A stretch of 64,000 nucleotides of DNA, from positions 382,532-446,531 of the forward strand of contig NZ_KQ948147.1 in the NCBI RefSeq assembly GCF_001513955.1, read 5' to 3'. Both the position numbers and the translations under genes were made by a program. Shown here piece after piece: positions 26,353 to 35,245 of the stretch. Origin of the DNA: Streptomyces pseudovenezuelae (lineage in GTDB: Bacteria > Actinomycetota > Actinomycetes > Streptomycetales > Streptomycetaceae). The notes beneath the pieces are model-generated. The model was not told the origin of the DNA. It saw only the letters and a program-made list of their open reading frames with translations, and searched no databases. The first letter of the stretch is position 1. Each line of letters begins with the position of its first letter.

Positions 26353-27606
26353 TCACCAGCGGGGGAGCCGGAGTTCGTAGTCCGGCTGGAACCGCCGCAT
26401 GTATCCGGTGTCGTCCCGGCTGCGGACCCCGGAGTCGAGGTAGAGGCGGTGCAGCCGCTCCAGGGCCGCGGGGTCGAGTTCCACACCGAGGCCGGGACCG
26501 GTCGGCACCTTGACCTCGCCGTCGCGGAACTCCAGGACGCCCGGGCGGATCACGTCGTCGGCGTGGTTCCACGGGTAGTGGGTGTCGCAGGAGTGGTCGA
26601 GGTTGGGGATCGCCGCGGCCACATGGGTCATGGCGGCCAGGCTGATGCCCAGGTGCGAGTTGGAGTGCATGGACAGGGCGAGCCCGAACGCCTCGCAGAC
26701 CGCGGCCAGTTCACGGGTGCGGCGCAGGCCGCCCCAGTAGTGGTGGTCGGTCAGCAGCACCTGGATGGCGTTCTGCTCGATCGCGGGCTTCAGGTGCTCC
26801 CAGGCGATCACGCACATGTTGGTGCCCAGCGGCATCGGCGCGTCCTTCGCCACCGCCGCCATGCCCTCGATGCCCCTGGTCGGGTCCTCCAGGTACTCCA
26901 GGACACCGTCGAGTTCGCGGGCCACGTACTTCGACGTCTCCACGGTCCACGCCACGTTGGGGTCCAGGCGCAGCGGCTGTCCGGGGAAGGCCTCCGCCAG
27001 CGCCCTGATCGCGGCGATCTCCTCGTCGGGCGGGAAGACCCCGCCCTTCAGCTTGAACGACCTGAACCCGTACCGCTGTTGCATGAGCCGGGCCTGCTCC
27101 ACGATGCCGGCCGGGTCCAGTGCCTCGCCCCACTCGTCGCCGACCGCGGCACGGCCGTCGAGGGCCGGGTGCTCGGCCCACTTGTAGAAGAGGTACGCGG
27201 CGAACGGCACCGAGTCCCGGACCGTCCCGCCGAGCAGGTCACTGACCGGGCGGCCGAGCAGCTTGCCCTGGGCGTCGAGGCAGGCCACCTCCACGGCGGA
27301 GGTGGTCCAGCCGCGTTCGTGCGAGGAAGGAACCGTGGGCAGCAGGGCGGTGTCGATCGCGGCGCCGAGAGCCGTCGTGTCGAAGACGTCCATGCCCACG
27401 ACGACCTTCGCCGCGGCCTCAAGTCGTTCCAGGCGGGCGACCCCGCCGGGGGACTCCCCGAGCCCCACCGTGCCGTCCTCCAGCACGAGTTGGAGGATGA
27501 TCCGCAGGGCGAGCGGCTCGTGGACACCGTTCGAGTTGAGCAGCGGTGGGTCGCGGAAGGCGATCGGGGTGACGATCAGTTCCCTGATGCGCGTCGGGAC
27601 GCTCAT
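26353..27606 (-). CDS. gudD: Glucarate dehydratase
   Basis: A 417-residue enolase-superfamily enzyme that dehydrates D-glucarate (and L-idarate) to 5-dehydro-4-deoxyglucarate. The N-terminal capping domain has IAFRDPPLLNSNGVHEPLALR. The barrel carries the KxK base motif FKLKGG, the metal ligands in LRLDPNVAW and EDPTRG, and the His base region SMHSNSHLGIS, all arranged as in GudD. Length is close to the usual ~440. Its start overlaps the stop of the next upstream gene (27603/27606). It is the last gene of the leftward sugar-acid operon and catalyses the first catabolic step. Confidence 0.95.
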   Translation of the reverse strand: MSVPTRIRELIVTPIAFRDPPLLNSNGVHEPLALRIILQLVLEDGTVGLGESPGGVARLERLEAAAKVVVGMDVFDTTALGAAIDTALLPTVPSSHERGWTTSAVEVACLDAQGKLLGRPVSDLLGGTVRDSVPFAAYLFYKWAEHPALDGRAAVGDEWGEALDPAGIVEQARLMQQRYGFRSFKLKGGVFPPDEEIAAIRALAEAFPGQPLRLDPNVAWTVETSKYVARELDGVLEYLEDPTRGIEGMAAVAKDAPMPLGTNMCVIAWEHLKPAIEQNAIQVLLTDHHYWGGLRRTRELAAVCEAFGLALSMHSNSHLGISLAAMTHVAAAIPNLDHSCDTHYPWNHADDVIRPGVLEFRDGEVKVPTGPGLGVELDPAALERLHRLYLDSGVRSRDDTGYMRRFQPDYELRLPRW

Positions 27607-28511
27607 GCGCCGACCACCTCCAGGCCGTGCTCGACGAGTGCGGACAGCCGCGCGATGTGCTCCGGCGTCGGATCGACCAGGGGCGCCCGTACGCCACCCA
27701 CGTCCAGGCCACGCAGGGCCACTCCGGTCTTCACCAGCGCCACGGCGTACCCCGGCACCTCGTCGCGGAGCCGGACGAGGGGGCCGTAGAACTCGTCGAG
27801 GAGTGTGTCGAGCAGCGGGCGGTCGTCCGTGGCGAGTGCCCGGTGGAAGGCGAGGGCGATCTCGGGCGCGAAGGCGAACACGGCGGAGGAGTACAGGGAG
27901 ACGCCGATGCCCTGGTAGGCGGGCGCGGTCATCTCCGCCGTGGGCAGGCCGTTGAAGAACTGGAAGTCCTCCGTGCCCGGTACGGCACGCACCGCGCGCA
28001 CGATGCGGTGCATCCGCTCGATGTCGCCGAGGCCGTCCTTGAGGCCGACGACCCCGGGCAGTGCGGCGATCTCGGCGGCCGTCTCCTCGGTGAGGCGGGC
28101 GGTGCCGCGCTGGTAGAAGATCACGGGCTGCTCGCTCGCGGAGGTGACCTCCTCGACGTAGCGCACCAGGCCCTGCTGGGGGGCCGTCACCAGGTAGGGC
28201 GGCAGCAGCAGGATGCCGTCGGCGCCCGCGCGGGCGACCCGGGACGCGTGGTCGCGGGCCACCGGGGTGGGGCCGCCCGCCGCGGCGAGGACCGGCACCC
28301 GGCCCGCCGTCGTCTCGACCGCGACCCGGGTCGCCCGCTCGATCTCGTCGGGCGTCAGCGCGTGGAACTCACCGGTGCCGCAGGCGACGAACACACCGCC
28401 CGCACCGGCTGTCACACCGCTGTCGATGTGCTGGGCGAGCCGTTCCTCGTCCAGCGAGCCGTCCGCGGCGAACGGCGTCACCGGGAAGAACAGCACTCCT
28501 TGGAACTTCAT
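27603..28511 (-). CDS. kdgD: 5-dehydro-4-deoxyglucarate dehydratase
   Basis: A 302-residue DapA/NAL-superfamily class I lyase that dehydrates and decarboxylates 5-dehydro-4-deoxyglucarate to 2-oxoglutarate semialdehyde. Visible marks are FFPVTPFAADGSLDEE, the GTGEFHAL phosphate-like loop, YQRG with the conserved Tyr, and the Schiff-base Lys in VVGLKDGLGD. It is directly downstream of the two permease genes and coupled to gudD by a 4-bp overlap. The next enzyme, 2-oxoglutarate semialdehyde dehydrogenase, is not in the window. Confidence 0.94.
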   Translation of the reverse strand: MKFQGVLFFPVTPFAADGSLDEERLAQHIDSGVTAGAGGVFVACGTGEFHALTPDEIERATRVAVETTAGRVPVLAAAGGPTPVARDHASRVARAGADGILLLPPYLVTAPQQGLVRYVEEVTSASEQPVIFYQRGTARLTEETAAEIAALPGVVGLKDGLGDIERMHRIVRAVRAVPGTEDFQFFNGLPTAEMTAPAYQGIGVSLYSSAVFAFAPEIALAFHRALATDDRPLLDTLLDEFYGPLVRLRDEVPGYAVALVKTGVALRGLDVGGVRAPLVDPTPEHIARLSALVEHGLEVVGA

Positions 28512-28538
28512 GTCTCCCTCAAACGTGGGGGGTCGGGG

Positions 28539-29483
28539 TCAGCCCTTCGTGGCGCCGGCGGCGATGCCGGAGACCAGGGAGCGCTGGAGGAGCAGGTAGA
28601 CGATCAGGCTGGGGATCAGGGCGATGACCGCACCGGCGAGGACCACGCCCGAGCCGACCACGGGGTCGGTGCGCAAGGTGGCCAGGGCGACGGTGACCGT
28701 GTAGTCGGTGGGGTCCTTGGCGGCGATCAGGGGCAGCAGGTACTGGTCCCAGATCATGATGAACCCGAGGACGCCCGCCACGCCGAGCGCGGGCCTGCAC
28801 AGCGGCAGGATGATCTGCCACAGCATCCGCAGCTCGCCGACGCCGTCCAGGCGGGCCGCCTCCTCGATCTCGTCGGGGATCTCCCGCATGAACTCGGTCA
28901 GCATCATCACCGAGAAGCCCCAGGCGCCCAGCGGCAGGATGACGCCCCAGACCGTGCCCTTGAGGTCCGCGTGGACCACCGGCACGTCACCGAGGACCAG
29001 GGACAGCGGGATCGCGATGACCTCCTCGGGCAGCATCAGCGTCATCATGAACAGCATCATGATCAGCGCCTGCCCCCGGAAGCGGTGCCGGGCCAGCGCG
29101 TACGCGGCGAGGGTGCACACCACCAGCTGGAGGAGCAGCCCGCCGCCCGCGATGACCAGCGAGTTGCCGAGGTAGTCCCACATGCCCTGGGCGCCGGCGA
29201 CCTTGAAGTTGGACAGCGTGGTGTCGTGCGGCAGGAAGGACAGCGAGGAGCCGCTGGGGTGGGTGGTGAAGGCGCCCGAGAAGATCGTCAGGAAGGGCGC
29301 CGCGAAGATCGCGAGGGCGATCACACAGAGCAGGATCCTCAGGCCCCAGGCGAGACCGGGCCTGTCGTTCCAGCCGAGTGCGGTGTCGAAGCGGGCCGGG
29401 GTGGTCCGCTGTGGCGTGGTGGTCCGCCCGGCCGGGGTGTCAGGTGCCGCCGGCCGGGCGGGGTCGATGACGGGGGCGCTCAT
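28539..29483 (-). CDS. Sugar(-acid) ABC transporter permease, MalG type
   Basis: A 314-residue inner-membrane permease. After a ~40-residue Pro/Thr-rich cytoplasmic tail there are six membrane helices. The EAA loop that contacts the ATPase is EEAARLDGVGELRMLWQIILP near residues 200-220. The start (ATG 29483) overlaps the stop of the MalF-type gene as ATGA. It pairs with that permease and the binding lipoprotein; no ATPase gene lies in the operon, as in many Streptomyces CUT1 systems that use the shared MsiK ATPase. Confidence 0.93.
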   Translation of the reverse strand: MSAPVIDPARPAAPDTPAGRTTTPQRTTPARFDTALGWNDRPGLAWGLRILLCVIALAIFAAPFLTIFSGAFTTHPSGSSLSFLPHDTTLSNFKVAGAQGMWDYLGNSLVIAGGGLLLQLVVCTLAAYALARHRFRGQALIMMLFMMTLMLPEEVIAIPLSLVLGDVPVVHADLKGTVWGVILPLGAWGFSVMMLTEFMREIPDEIEEAARLDGVGELRMLWQIILPLCRPALGVAGVLGFIMIWDQYLLPLIAAKDPTDYTVTVALATLRTDPVVGSGVVLAGAVIALIPSLIVYLLLQRSLVSGIAAGATKG

Positions 29484-30400
29484 CGCGCTTCTCCCCTCTT
29501 GCGGAGGTGATTGACCATGACGGTGAGGAGCAGCGTCACGCAGAGCAGGACGACCGAGGCCGCCGAGGCGCCGCCGATGTCGTTGCGGGTGAAGCCCAGG
29601 GTGTAGGCGCGGGTCATCCAGACGTCCGTGGACCCGGCGGGGCCGCCGCCGGTGAGGACGTAGACCTCGGTGAACACCCGCAGCCCGCGGATGGTGGCGA
29701 GCGTGAGCACGATCATGAGCGCCGGGCGGATCGCGGGGAGCGTGACGTGGCGCAGCCGCTGCCACAGCGAGACCCCGTCCATCGCGGCGGCCTCGTACAG
29801 CGAGCGGTCCACGCCCGCCAGACCGGCGAGGAAGATCACCATGTTGTAGGGGGCCCAGATCCAGATGCCCATCACCATCGTCGAGTACAGGGCGATGTTC
29901 GGGTTGTCGAGGAACTGGACGGTCCCGAGGCCGAAGAGGTGCAGGCCGCTGTTGAGCAGGCCGTCGGAGGTCGGGTAGTACATCAGCCGCCACAGCTCGC
30001 CGACGACCGCGGTGGCCGTGACGGCGGGCAGGAAGACGGCGGTGCGGAGGAACTTCAGCGAACGGGCCTGGCCCTCCAGGAGCAGTGCGAGGGCGAACCC
30101 GAGCAGGATCGCGCCGACCGCCTGGCCTATGCCGAGGATCAGGGTGTGCCCGATGGACTCCTGGAAGCGGTGGTCGCTCAGGACCCTCGTGTAGTTGTCG
30201 AGGCCGATCCACTCGTTGCCGAGGAAGGGCCGCACGTGGAAGAAGCTGAGCCAGATGCCCTTGGCCATCGGCCAGAACTTGAAGACGAGCGCGAGCAGCA
30301 GCCCCGGAGCGAGGAAGAGCCAGGGGACGATGTTCCTCTTGCCGAGGGCCCCCTTGACGAGGCCTCTGCGCGCCGCGGGGGCGGATACGGTGGCGGTCAT
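29480..30400 (-). CDS. Sugar(-acid) ABC transporter permease, MalF type
   Basis: A 306-residue integral membrane protein with six predicted helices. The EAA loop is YEAAAMDGVSLWQRLRHVTLP near residues 215-235. NIVPWLFLAPGLLLALVFKFWPMAKG forms the first helix. It overlaps its neighbours by 4 bp at both ends (30397/30400 and 29480/29483), so SBP, MalF and MalG are made from one coupled message. Function: import of the substrate delivered by the binding lipoprotein, probably glucarate or a related aldarate or uronate. Confidence 0.93.
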   Translation of the reverse strand: MTATVSAPAARRGLVKGALGKRNIVPWLFLAPGLLLALVFKFWPMAKGIWLSFFHVRPFLGNEWIGLDNYTRVLSDHRFQESIGHTLILGIGQAVGAILLGFALALLLEGQARSLKFLRTAVFLPAVTATAVVGELWRLMYYPTSDGLLNSGLHLFGLGTVQFLDNPNIALYSTMVMGIWIWAPYNMVIFLAGLAGVDRSLYEAAAMDGVSLWQRLRHVTLPAIRPALMIVLTLATIRGLRVFTEVYVLTGGGPAGSTDVWMTRAYTLGFTRNDIGGASAASVVLLCVTLLLTVMVNHLRKRGEAR

Positions 30401-31731
30401 TTCAGCAGCCCCTGGTCCTTGAGATCACCGGCGAGCGTGTCGTTGAGCTCCTTGAGCTGGGAGCGGACGTCACCGCCGCAGTACGTGAAGATCGAGTTCA
30501 GCGAGTCGGCGGTGTCCTGTTTGATCGGGGCGAAGTCCGGCGCGTTCGGGAACTGCTCGGAGGCGTTCTCGTAGGCCTTCTGCACGACGCTCCAGCGGGC
30601 GTCGTTCCTGACCTTCGCGGCGTCCAGCGTGGAGTTCACGGGGATGCGGACGACGGGCTGGTGACCGTCGACGCTGGTCATGGCGATCTTCTGGCCCTCC
30701 GCGGAGACCAGGAACGAGGCCAGCGCCAGCTCCTGCCTGTCCTTGCCGGTCCGGGCGCCGAGGTAGACGTTCTCGCCGTCGGCCAGCACGTCTCCGCCGG
30801 CCGGGCCCGCGGGGGCGGGGACGACCTCGTACGTCTTCTTGCCGGGCGTGGTGTCGTAGGTGGTGATGTTGTACGGCCCGGTCATGTACATCCCGGCGTT
30901 GCCGTCCTGGAAGTTGGTGGCGGTTCCCGTGACGGCGGTGATCGCGCCGGGCTGGACGACCCCCTTCTCGCCGCAGAACAGGTTGTCCTTCATCCAGGTC
31001 ACGGCGTTCACGGCGGCGGCCGAGTCCATGGCGGGGGTGTACTTCCCCTTGCCGTCCGGCTTGATGATCTGCGCTCCGCCCTGCCACAGGAAGCTCGCTC
31101 CCCACATGGCCGCGTAGCCGTTCTGGGCGCTGGCCGGCGCGACGATGCCGTAGGTGTCGGCCTTGCCGTCGCCGTCGGGGTCCTCGATGGCGAAGGCCTT
31201 GGCGACCGAGAGCATCTCCTGCCAGGTCGTCGGCGCCTTCAGCCCGAGCTTGTCCAGCCAGTCCTTGCGGATCATCAGCGTCTGGGCCTGGCGGGAGTAG
31301 GGGATGCCGTAGTGCTTGCCGTCGACGCCCACCGTGGAGGACCAGGACTTGGCGGTGATCCGGTCACCGCCCGCGACCGACGACGGGTCGATCGGCTTGA
31401 GCAGGCCCTGGCTCTGGTAACTGCCCATCAGGGCCGTGTCGTTGATCATGACGTCCGGCAGGTCCCTGGTGGAGGCCCGGCTCTGGAGCTGCTGGTCGAA
31501 GTTGATGATCGGCTGGTAGTCGATCCTGATGCCGGTCTTCTTGGTGAAGGCGGCGAAGACCCGGTCGTAGGTGGCGGCGTCGTCCGGGTTGCTCCGGGTC
31601 CACACCTCCAGCGTGTTCGGATCGCTGCTGCCCGCGTTGCCGGAACCGGAGCCACAGGCGGCCGTTGCGGACATCAGTCCCGCGACGGTGGCTGCCGCGG
31701 CCAGGCGGCGTCGTCGTCGGCGATCGCCCAT
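30397..31731 (-). CDS. Sugar(-acid) ABC transporter binding lipoprotein
   Basis: A 444-residue extracytoplasmic binding protein of the MalE/CUT1 family. The Arg-rich start and lipobox (SATAAC, Cys near residue 25) mark a lipoprotein, possibly Tat-exported (DRRRRRRLAAAATV). Family features are LEVWTRSNPDDAATYDRVFAAFTKKTGI after the lipid Cys and typical C-terminal QGLLK. The ATG at 31731 follows CGGAGAG; in-frame codons upstream cross the operator. It is the first gene of the five-gene operon with two permeases, kdgD and gudD. The ligand is inferred from the enzymes. Confidence 0.93.
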   Translation of the reverse strand: MGDRRRRRRLAAAATVAGLMSATAACGSGSGNAGSSDPNTLEVWTRSNPDDAATYDRVFAAFTKKTGIRIDYQPIINFDQQLQSRASTRDLPDVMINDTALMGSYQSQGLLKPIDPSSVAGGDRITAKSWSSTVGVDGKHYGIPYSRQAQTLMIRKDWLDKLGLKAPTTWQEMLSVAKAFAIEDPDGDGKADTYGIVAPASAQNGYAAMWGASFLWQGGAQIIKPDGKGKYTPAMDSAAAVNAVTWMKDNLFCGEKGVVQPGAITAVTGTATNFQDGNAGMYMTGPYNITTYDTTPGKKTYEVVPAPAGPAGGDVLADGENVYLGARTGKDRQELALASFLVSAEGQKIAMTSVDGHQPVVRIPVNSTLDAAKVRNDARWSVVQKAYENASEQFPNAPDFAPIKQDTADSLNSIFTYCGGDVRSQLKELNDTLAGDLKDQGLLK

Positions 31732-31751
31732 GGACACTCTCCGTTCATATC

Positions 31752-31815
31752 CGTGAACCCGCTTCACGAATCTAAATGATCGGCCAAGCTACGGATTGTT
31801 TCTTCCGTATGTCAA
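31752..31815 (-). promoter_or_regulatory. Promoter and operator of the glucarate operon
   Basis: On the minus strand a consensus -35 TTGACA (31810-31815) is followed 18 bp later by TAGCTT (31786-31791). The spacer carries a dyad ACGGA/TCCGT (31791-31795 and 31804-31808). About 20 bp downstream of the -10 lies an inverted repeat CGTGAA-N5-TTCACG (31752-31768), placed to act as a repressor site. No regulator gene is adjacent on the operon side. Confidence 0.65.
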
Positions 31816-31900
31816 GACATGGCTGGGAGTCTTCACAGAGGCTGTGCACGAGCCCTACGGGGCACGCTGGTGCGCAATCGACGTGATCAGGGAGGCGTGG

Positions 31901-32767
31901 GTGTACGACCGAGGCGACGGCCCGGGTGCGGCCGCGACGCGGCTCACCGGGCGGAAGGCGACCGGTGAACGCCGGCTGTCCGGCGCGCTGTCCGAGGTGA
32001 CCCTCGACGACGGCCGGGAGGTGATGGTGAAGCGCGCGGACAGCGCCGAGGAGGCCCGGGCGGAGGCGGCGGGGCTGCGCTGGCTGGCCGAGGCCGGCGC
32101 GGTCCGGGTGCCGACCGGGTACGGCGAGGACGGCCCCTGGCTGGTGACCGACCTGATCGCCAGGGGGCGGCCGAGCCGGGAGGCCGCACTAGAACTGGGC
32201 TGGGCGCTCGCCGGGCTGCACCGCGCCGGGGCGCTCGCCTTCGGCTCCGCGCCGCCCGGCGGTCCCCGGGAGGCGTTCATCGGGCGGGCGCCGATGCGCA
32301 ACGTCGAAGGCGCCGAGTGGCCGCGGTGGTACGCCGAGCACCGGGTGCTGCCGTATCTGCGGCGCGCGGTGGACGACGGCACGATCACGCTCTCGGAAGC
32401 AGAGGTGATCGAGCGCCTCTGCGCGCGGCTGCCCGCACTCGCGGGTCCGGCCGAGCCGCCGGCCCGGCTGCACGGCGACCTGTGGAACGGCAACGTGCTG
32501 TGGGGCGCGGACGGCCACGCCTGGCTGATCGACCCGGCCGCGCACGGCGGCCACCGCGAGAGCGACCTCGCGATGCTCCAGCTCTTCGGCTGCCCGCACC
32601 TGGACGAGGTGCTGCGCGGCTACGAGAGCGTGGCGCCGCTCGCCGACGGCCGGCTCGACCGCGTCGGGCTGCACCAGATGTTCCCGCTGCTGGTGCACGC
32701 CGTGCTGTTCGGACGGGGATACGCGGAACAGGCGCTCAGCACGGCGAAGGCGGCCCTGGAACGGTGA
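31901..32767 (+). CDS. Fructosamine/ketosamine-3-kinase family protein
   Basis: A 288-residue kinase-fold protein of the fructosamine kinase/APH-like family, which in well-studied members phosphorylates protein-bound or free ketosamines so they decompose (deglycation). Features are the VMVKRADSAEEARAEAAGLRWL Lys/Glu pair, the catalytic loop LHGDLWNGNVLW and the metal motif LIDPAAHGGHRESDLAM. GTG 31901 was chosen because AGGGAGG lies 7 nt upstream; longer in-frame starts would overlap the divergent operon's promoter. It is divergent from the glucarate operon with no clear functional link. Confidence 0.9.
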   Translation: MYDRGDGPGAAATRLTGRKATGERRLSGALSEVTLDDGREVMVKRADSAEEARAEAAGLRWLAEAGAVRVPTGYGEDGPWLVTDLIARGRPSREAALELGWALAGLHRAGALAFGSAPPGGPREAFIGRAPMRNVEGAEWPRWYAEHRVLPYLRRAVDDGTITLSEAEVIERLCARLPALAGPAEPPARLHGDLWNGNVLWGADGHAWLIDPAAHGGHRESDLAMLQLFGCPHLDEVLRGYESVAPLADGRLDRVGLHQMFPLLVHAVLFGRGYAEQALSTAKAALER

Positions 32768-32800
32768 GTCCACCGGTCCGGGCCGCCTGCGCGGACGACA

Positions 32801-32979
32801 TCGACGACGAGGAGAGCGAAGGAACTGGAGCTCTGAGAAAGCCGGTTGTCACACCGGTGAGAAGGAAGCCCCTTCATGGCCTCGTGTGTCGACGCCGAGG
32901 GCGAGGAAAGCGGAAGAGCTGGAGATCCAAGCCCCATGGGGGCTCATCGAGTGGAGAAGGAAGCCCTTCCATGGCCTCG
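32801..32979. repeat. Imperfect direct duplication in the gap before the TerD-like gene
   Basis: Two related copies of ~85-90 bp lie between convergent genes: 32801-32884 and about 32889-32979. Each starts TCGACG(A/C)CGAGG, continues through GCGAAGGAACTGGAG or GCGGAAGAGCTGGAG, and ends with GAGAAGGAAGCCC and CATGGCCTCG (28-bp segments at 32857-32884 and 32951-32979 nearly identical). Neither copy gives a convincing gene; the segments may be relics of a small gene or a non-autonomous repeat. Confidence 0.6.
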
Positions 32980-32998
32980 CCACGCGTAACGGTAACAG

Positions 32999-35170
32999 TC
33001 ACTCGGGGATCAAGTCGCGCAGGTTTTCCGGGGTGACGACCACCGAGTCCGGGTGCAGCCCCTCGGGACGCTCCAGGCCGATGTAGGTCACGGGTCCGTC
33101 CGGTACCGCTCCGGCGTCCCAGGTCGCCATGTCCGTACCGCCGTTCGCCATCAGCGCGGTCAGGTACCCGACCGTGAGCTGCTCGCGCTCGACGATGCCG
33201 CGCAACAGCGTCGCCACCGACACCTGGTTGTCCTCGACGCGGTTGTACGCCGGCTGCCCCTTCAGGTACAGGTGCAGCCACTTGGCGTGCCAACTCCCGT
33301 CCTGCGCACGCCGGAACGCCAGCGGCAGCGCCACCCGGCCCGGCCCGCGCAGCTCCGACTTCATCCGCACGGTACGCGCCTCGAAGGGCCGGCCCCGCTG
33401 CTCCCGCTCACGCAGCATGAACCCGAAGAACGACTCCTCGGCCTCCTCGAACTTCTCCCCGCTGTAGATGTTGACCTGCGGCACGATGTACGTGCCCCGC
33501 ACCGCCCCGAGCCGCAGATCGATGAACTCCGAAGCGCCGTCGGGGGCGTTGGTGATGTCACCCGAGTGCGCGCCCTCCACTTCGCGGAGATTGGTGTACG
33601 ACAGCCAGGACACCGTCTCGTAGTCCGCGTCCAGCAGCAGTGCCGACAGGTCGTAGTCCGTGATTCGCTGAGCCTGCTTCCAGTACACGAAGAACCGCAG
33701 CAGTTCCCCGTCGACCGGTGAGACGGAGCCTCGGGGCAGCACACCGAGCCCGGCCGAGGTCGCCCGCCCGCTGAGCGGAAGCGCCACGTCAAGCACGTCG
33801 GGATCGACCAACAGCCGCTCCGGGCAGGGGAGTCGGCGGCCGATCTCCGTGTCGAGCACGGCGATCAGGCGGGCCCGTTCCGCCTCCGGTACGGCCGCAC
33901 GCGTGTCGTCGGCGACATGGGCGCGGCCGAGCCGGTTGACGAACACCCGCTTCCGGCCCGTCTCGGCGGCCCGGTTCTGCAGGTACTCACGCACCGACAG
34001 CACGACCCGCCCGGAGACCTCCGCGGCGGTCTCCTCCACCGCGGCCACCACCGCGTCCCGCTCCTGCCGCGTGCGCGCGCCGCGCAGCAGCCGGTCCAGC
34101 GCACGGAACAGCCTGCCCGGCGCGGACCTGAGCAGTTCCACCGCCCCGATCACGTCGGCCGCGCCCAGCAGCGCCTCGACACGGGCGTCGAAGGTGTACG
34201 CCTTCTTCTCACCCCGGGCGACCGCGAACACCTCGGCGGCACGCGGCCACCGGGGGTACTCGTGCGGGTGGAGCCGCTCGCCGAGCCGCTTGAACGCCTC
34301 GCGGTGCGCGAGCACGTCGGCGAGCTTGGCCGGGGCCGCCTCGACGACCGAGTCGAGCCCCGCGAGCAGCGCCCGGCGCACCGGCCGCGACAGCGCCCGG
34401 AACCGGGTCGGCTCCTGGAGGGACACGTCCCCGCCCGACAACGCGCAGGCCAGCCGCAGCACATCGGTCACGGTGTCCAGGAGCAGGCCGGAACCCGCCT
34501 TCAGCCGGGCCTCGTTGACGACGGCACGGTTCTCCCGCACCGGGATCGCCGCGGGCTGGGGGCCGTCCGCGCAGTGCTCGGCGAGCACCCTGAGATCGGC
34601 CAGGTGCTCGTCCCCGAGCGGCGTGGTGCTGCCGGCCAGCGCCAGGTACAGGGCGCTGACCTCGTCCTCCAGGGAGGCGCCCAGGTGCAGGACGGTCAGC
34701 CGGTCGCCGAGCGCGGCCGTCAGCTCGTCGTGCGCGGCGAGCATCTCGTCGTACGTGTGCCGGTAGGTGCCGTAGGACGGGAGGGTGAGCAGGTTGAGCA
34801 CGCCGTTGCGCAGCTGGCTGAGGACGCCGGAGCGGGCCTTGCCGTCCTCCAGGGCTTCGCGCACGCAGCGCGTCCAGAACTCGAAGGTGTCCGGGACGTT
34901 GGCCGGGAAGTCCTTGAAGTAGACGTTGTGCCGCACATGGTCGCCGGCCATCTCGCGGACGGTGGCGAGCGTGCGCACGGCGGTGTCGACGACCGTGCTC
35001 TCGGACCGTTCCGACAACGTCCGCAGCGCGTCCGCCGACAGCTTGAAGCCGACGGACATCAGCGCGGCGTCGAACTGCCGCGCCGCGATGTCGCCCTCAC
35101 CGGCGGGGCCCGCAGGAGCGGGCAGTCGGAGGGCATGCCGAACGACCAGGGATTCCAGGCGGTGGACCAT
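32999..35170 (-). CDS. Large TerD-like stress protein
   Basis: A 723-residue soluble protein. The N-terminal ~450 residues are helical without a recognised catalytic motif (TYRHTYDEMLAAHDELTAAL, LYLALAGSTTPLGDEHLADL). The C-terminal part resembles a TerD fold: YWKQAQRITDYDLSALLLD, GDITNAPDGASEFIDLRLG and RGTYIVPQVNIYSG fit the Ca-binding TerD signature, in which Asp and Gly-rich loops follow each strand. TerD proteins belong to tellurite/stress-response complexes. The start is unsure: ATG 35170 is used, a GTG at 35206 is possible. No ter gene neighbours it, so its partners are elsewhere. Confidence 0.8.
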   Translation of the reverse strand: MVHRLESLVVRHALRLPAPAGPAGEGDIAARQFDAALMSVGFKLSADALRTLSERSESTVVDTAVRTLATVREMAGDHVRHNVYFKDFPANVPDTFEFWTRCVREALEDGKARSGVLSQLRNGVLNLLTLPSYGTYRHTYDEMLAAHDELTAALGDRLTVLHLGASLEDEVSALYLALAGSTTPLGDEHLADLRVLAEHCADGPQPAAIPVRENRAVVNEARLKAGSGLLLDTVTDVLRLACALSGGDVSLQEPTRFRALSRPVRRALLAGLDSVVEAAPAKLADVLAHREAFKRLGERLHPHEYPRWPRAAEVFAVARGEKKAYTFDARVEALLGAADVIGAVELLRSAPGRLFRALDRLLRGARTRQERDAVVAAVEETAAEVSGRVVLSVREYLQNRAAETGRKRVFVNRLGRAHVADDTRAAVPEAERARLIAVLDTEIGRRLPCPERLLVDPDVLDVALPLSGRATSAGLGVLPRGSVSPVDGELLRFFVYWKQAQRITDYDLSALLLDADYETVSWLSYTNLREVEGAHSGDITNAPDGASEFIDLRLGAVRGTYIVPQVNIYSGEKFEEAEESFFGFMLREREQRGRPFEARTVRMKSELRGPGRVALPLAFRRAQDGSWHAKWLHLYLKGQPAYNRVEDNQVSVATLLRGIVEREQLTVGYLTALMANGGTDMATWDAGAVPDGPVTYIGLERPEGLHPDSVVVTPENLRDLIPE

Positions 35171-35245
35171 GCCGGAATGGTCGCAGAGGTGTTCGACCCG
35201 GCGCACCGGAGTTTCCGGGGCCCCGGCCTGGTGCGGGCCCCGGGG

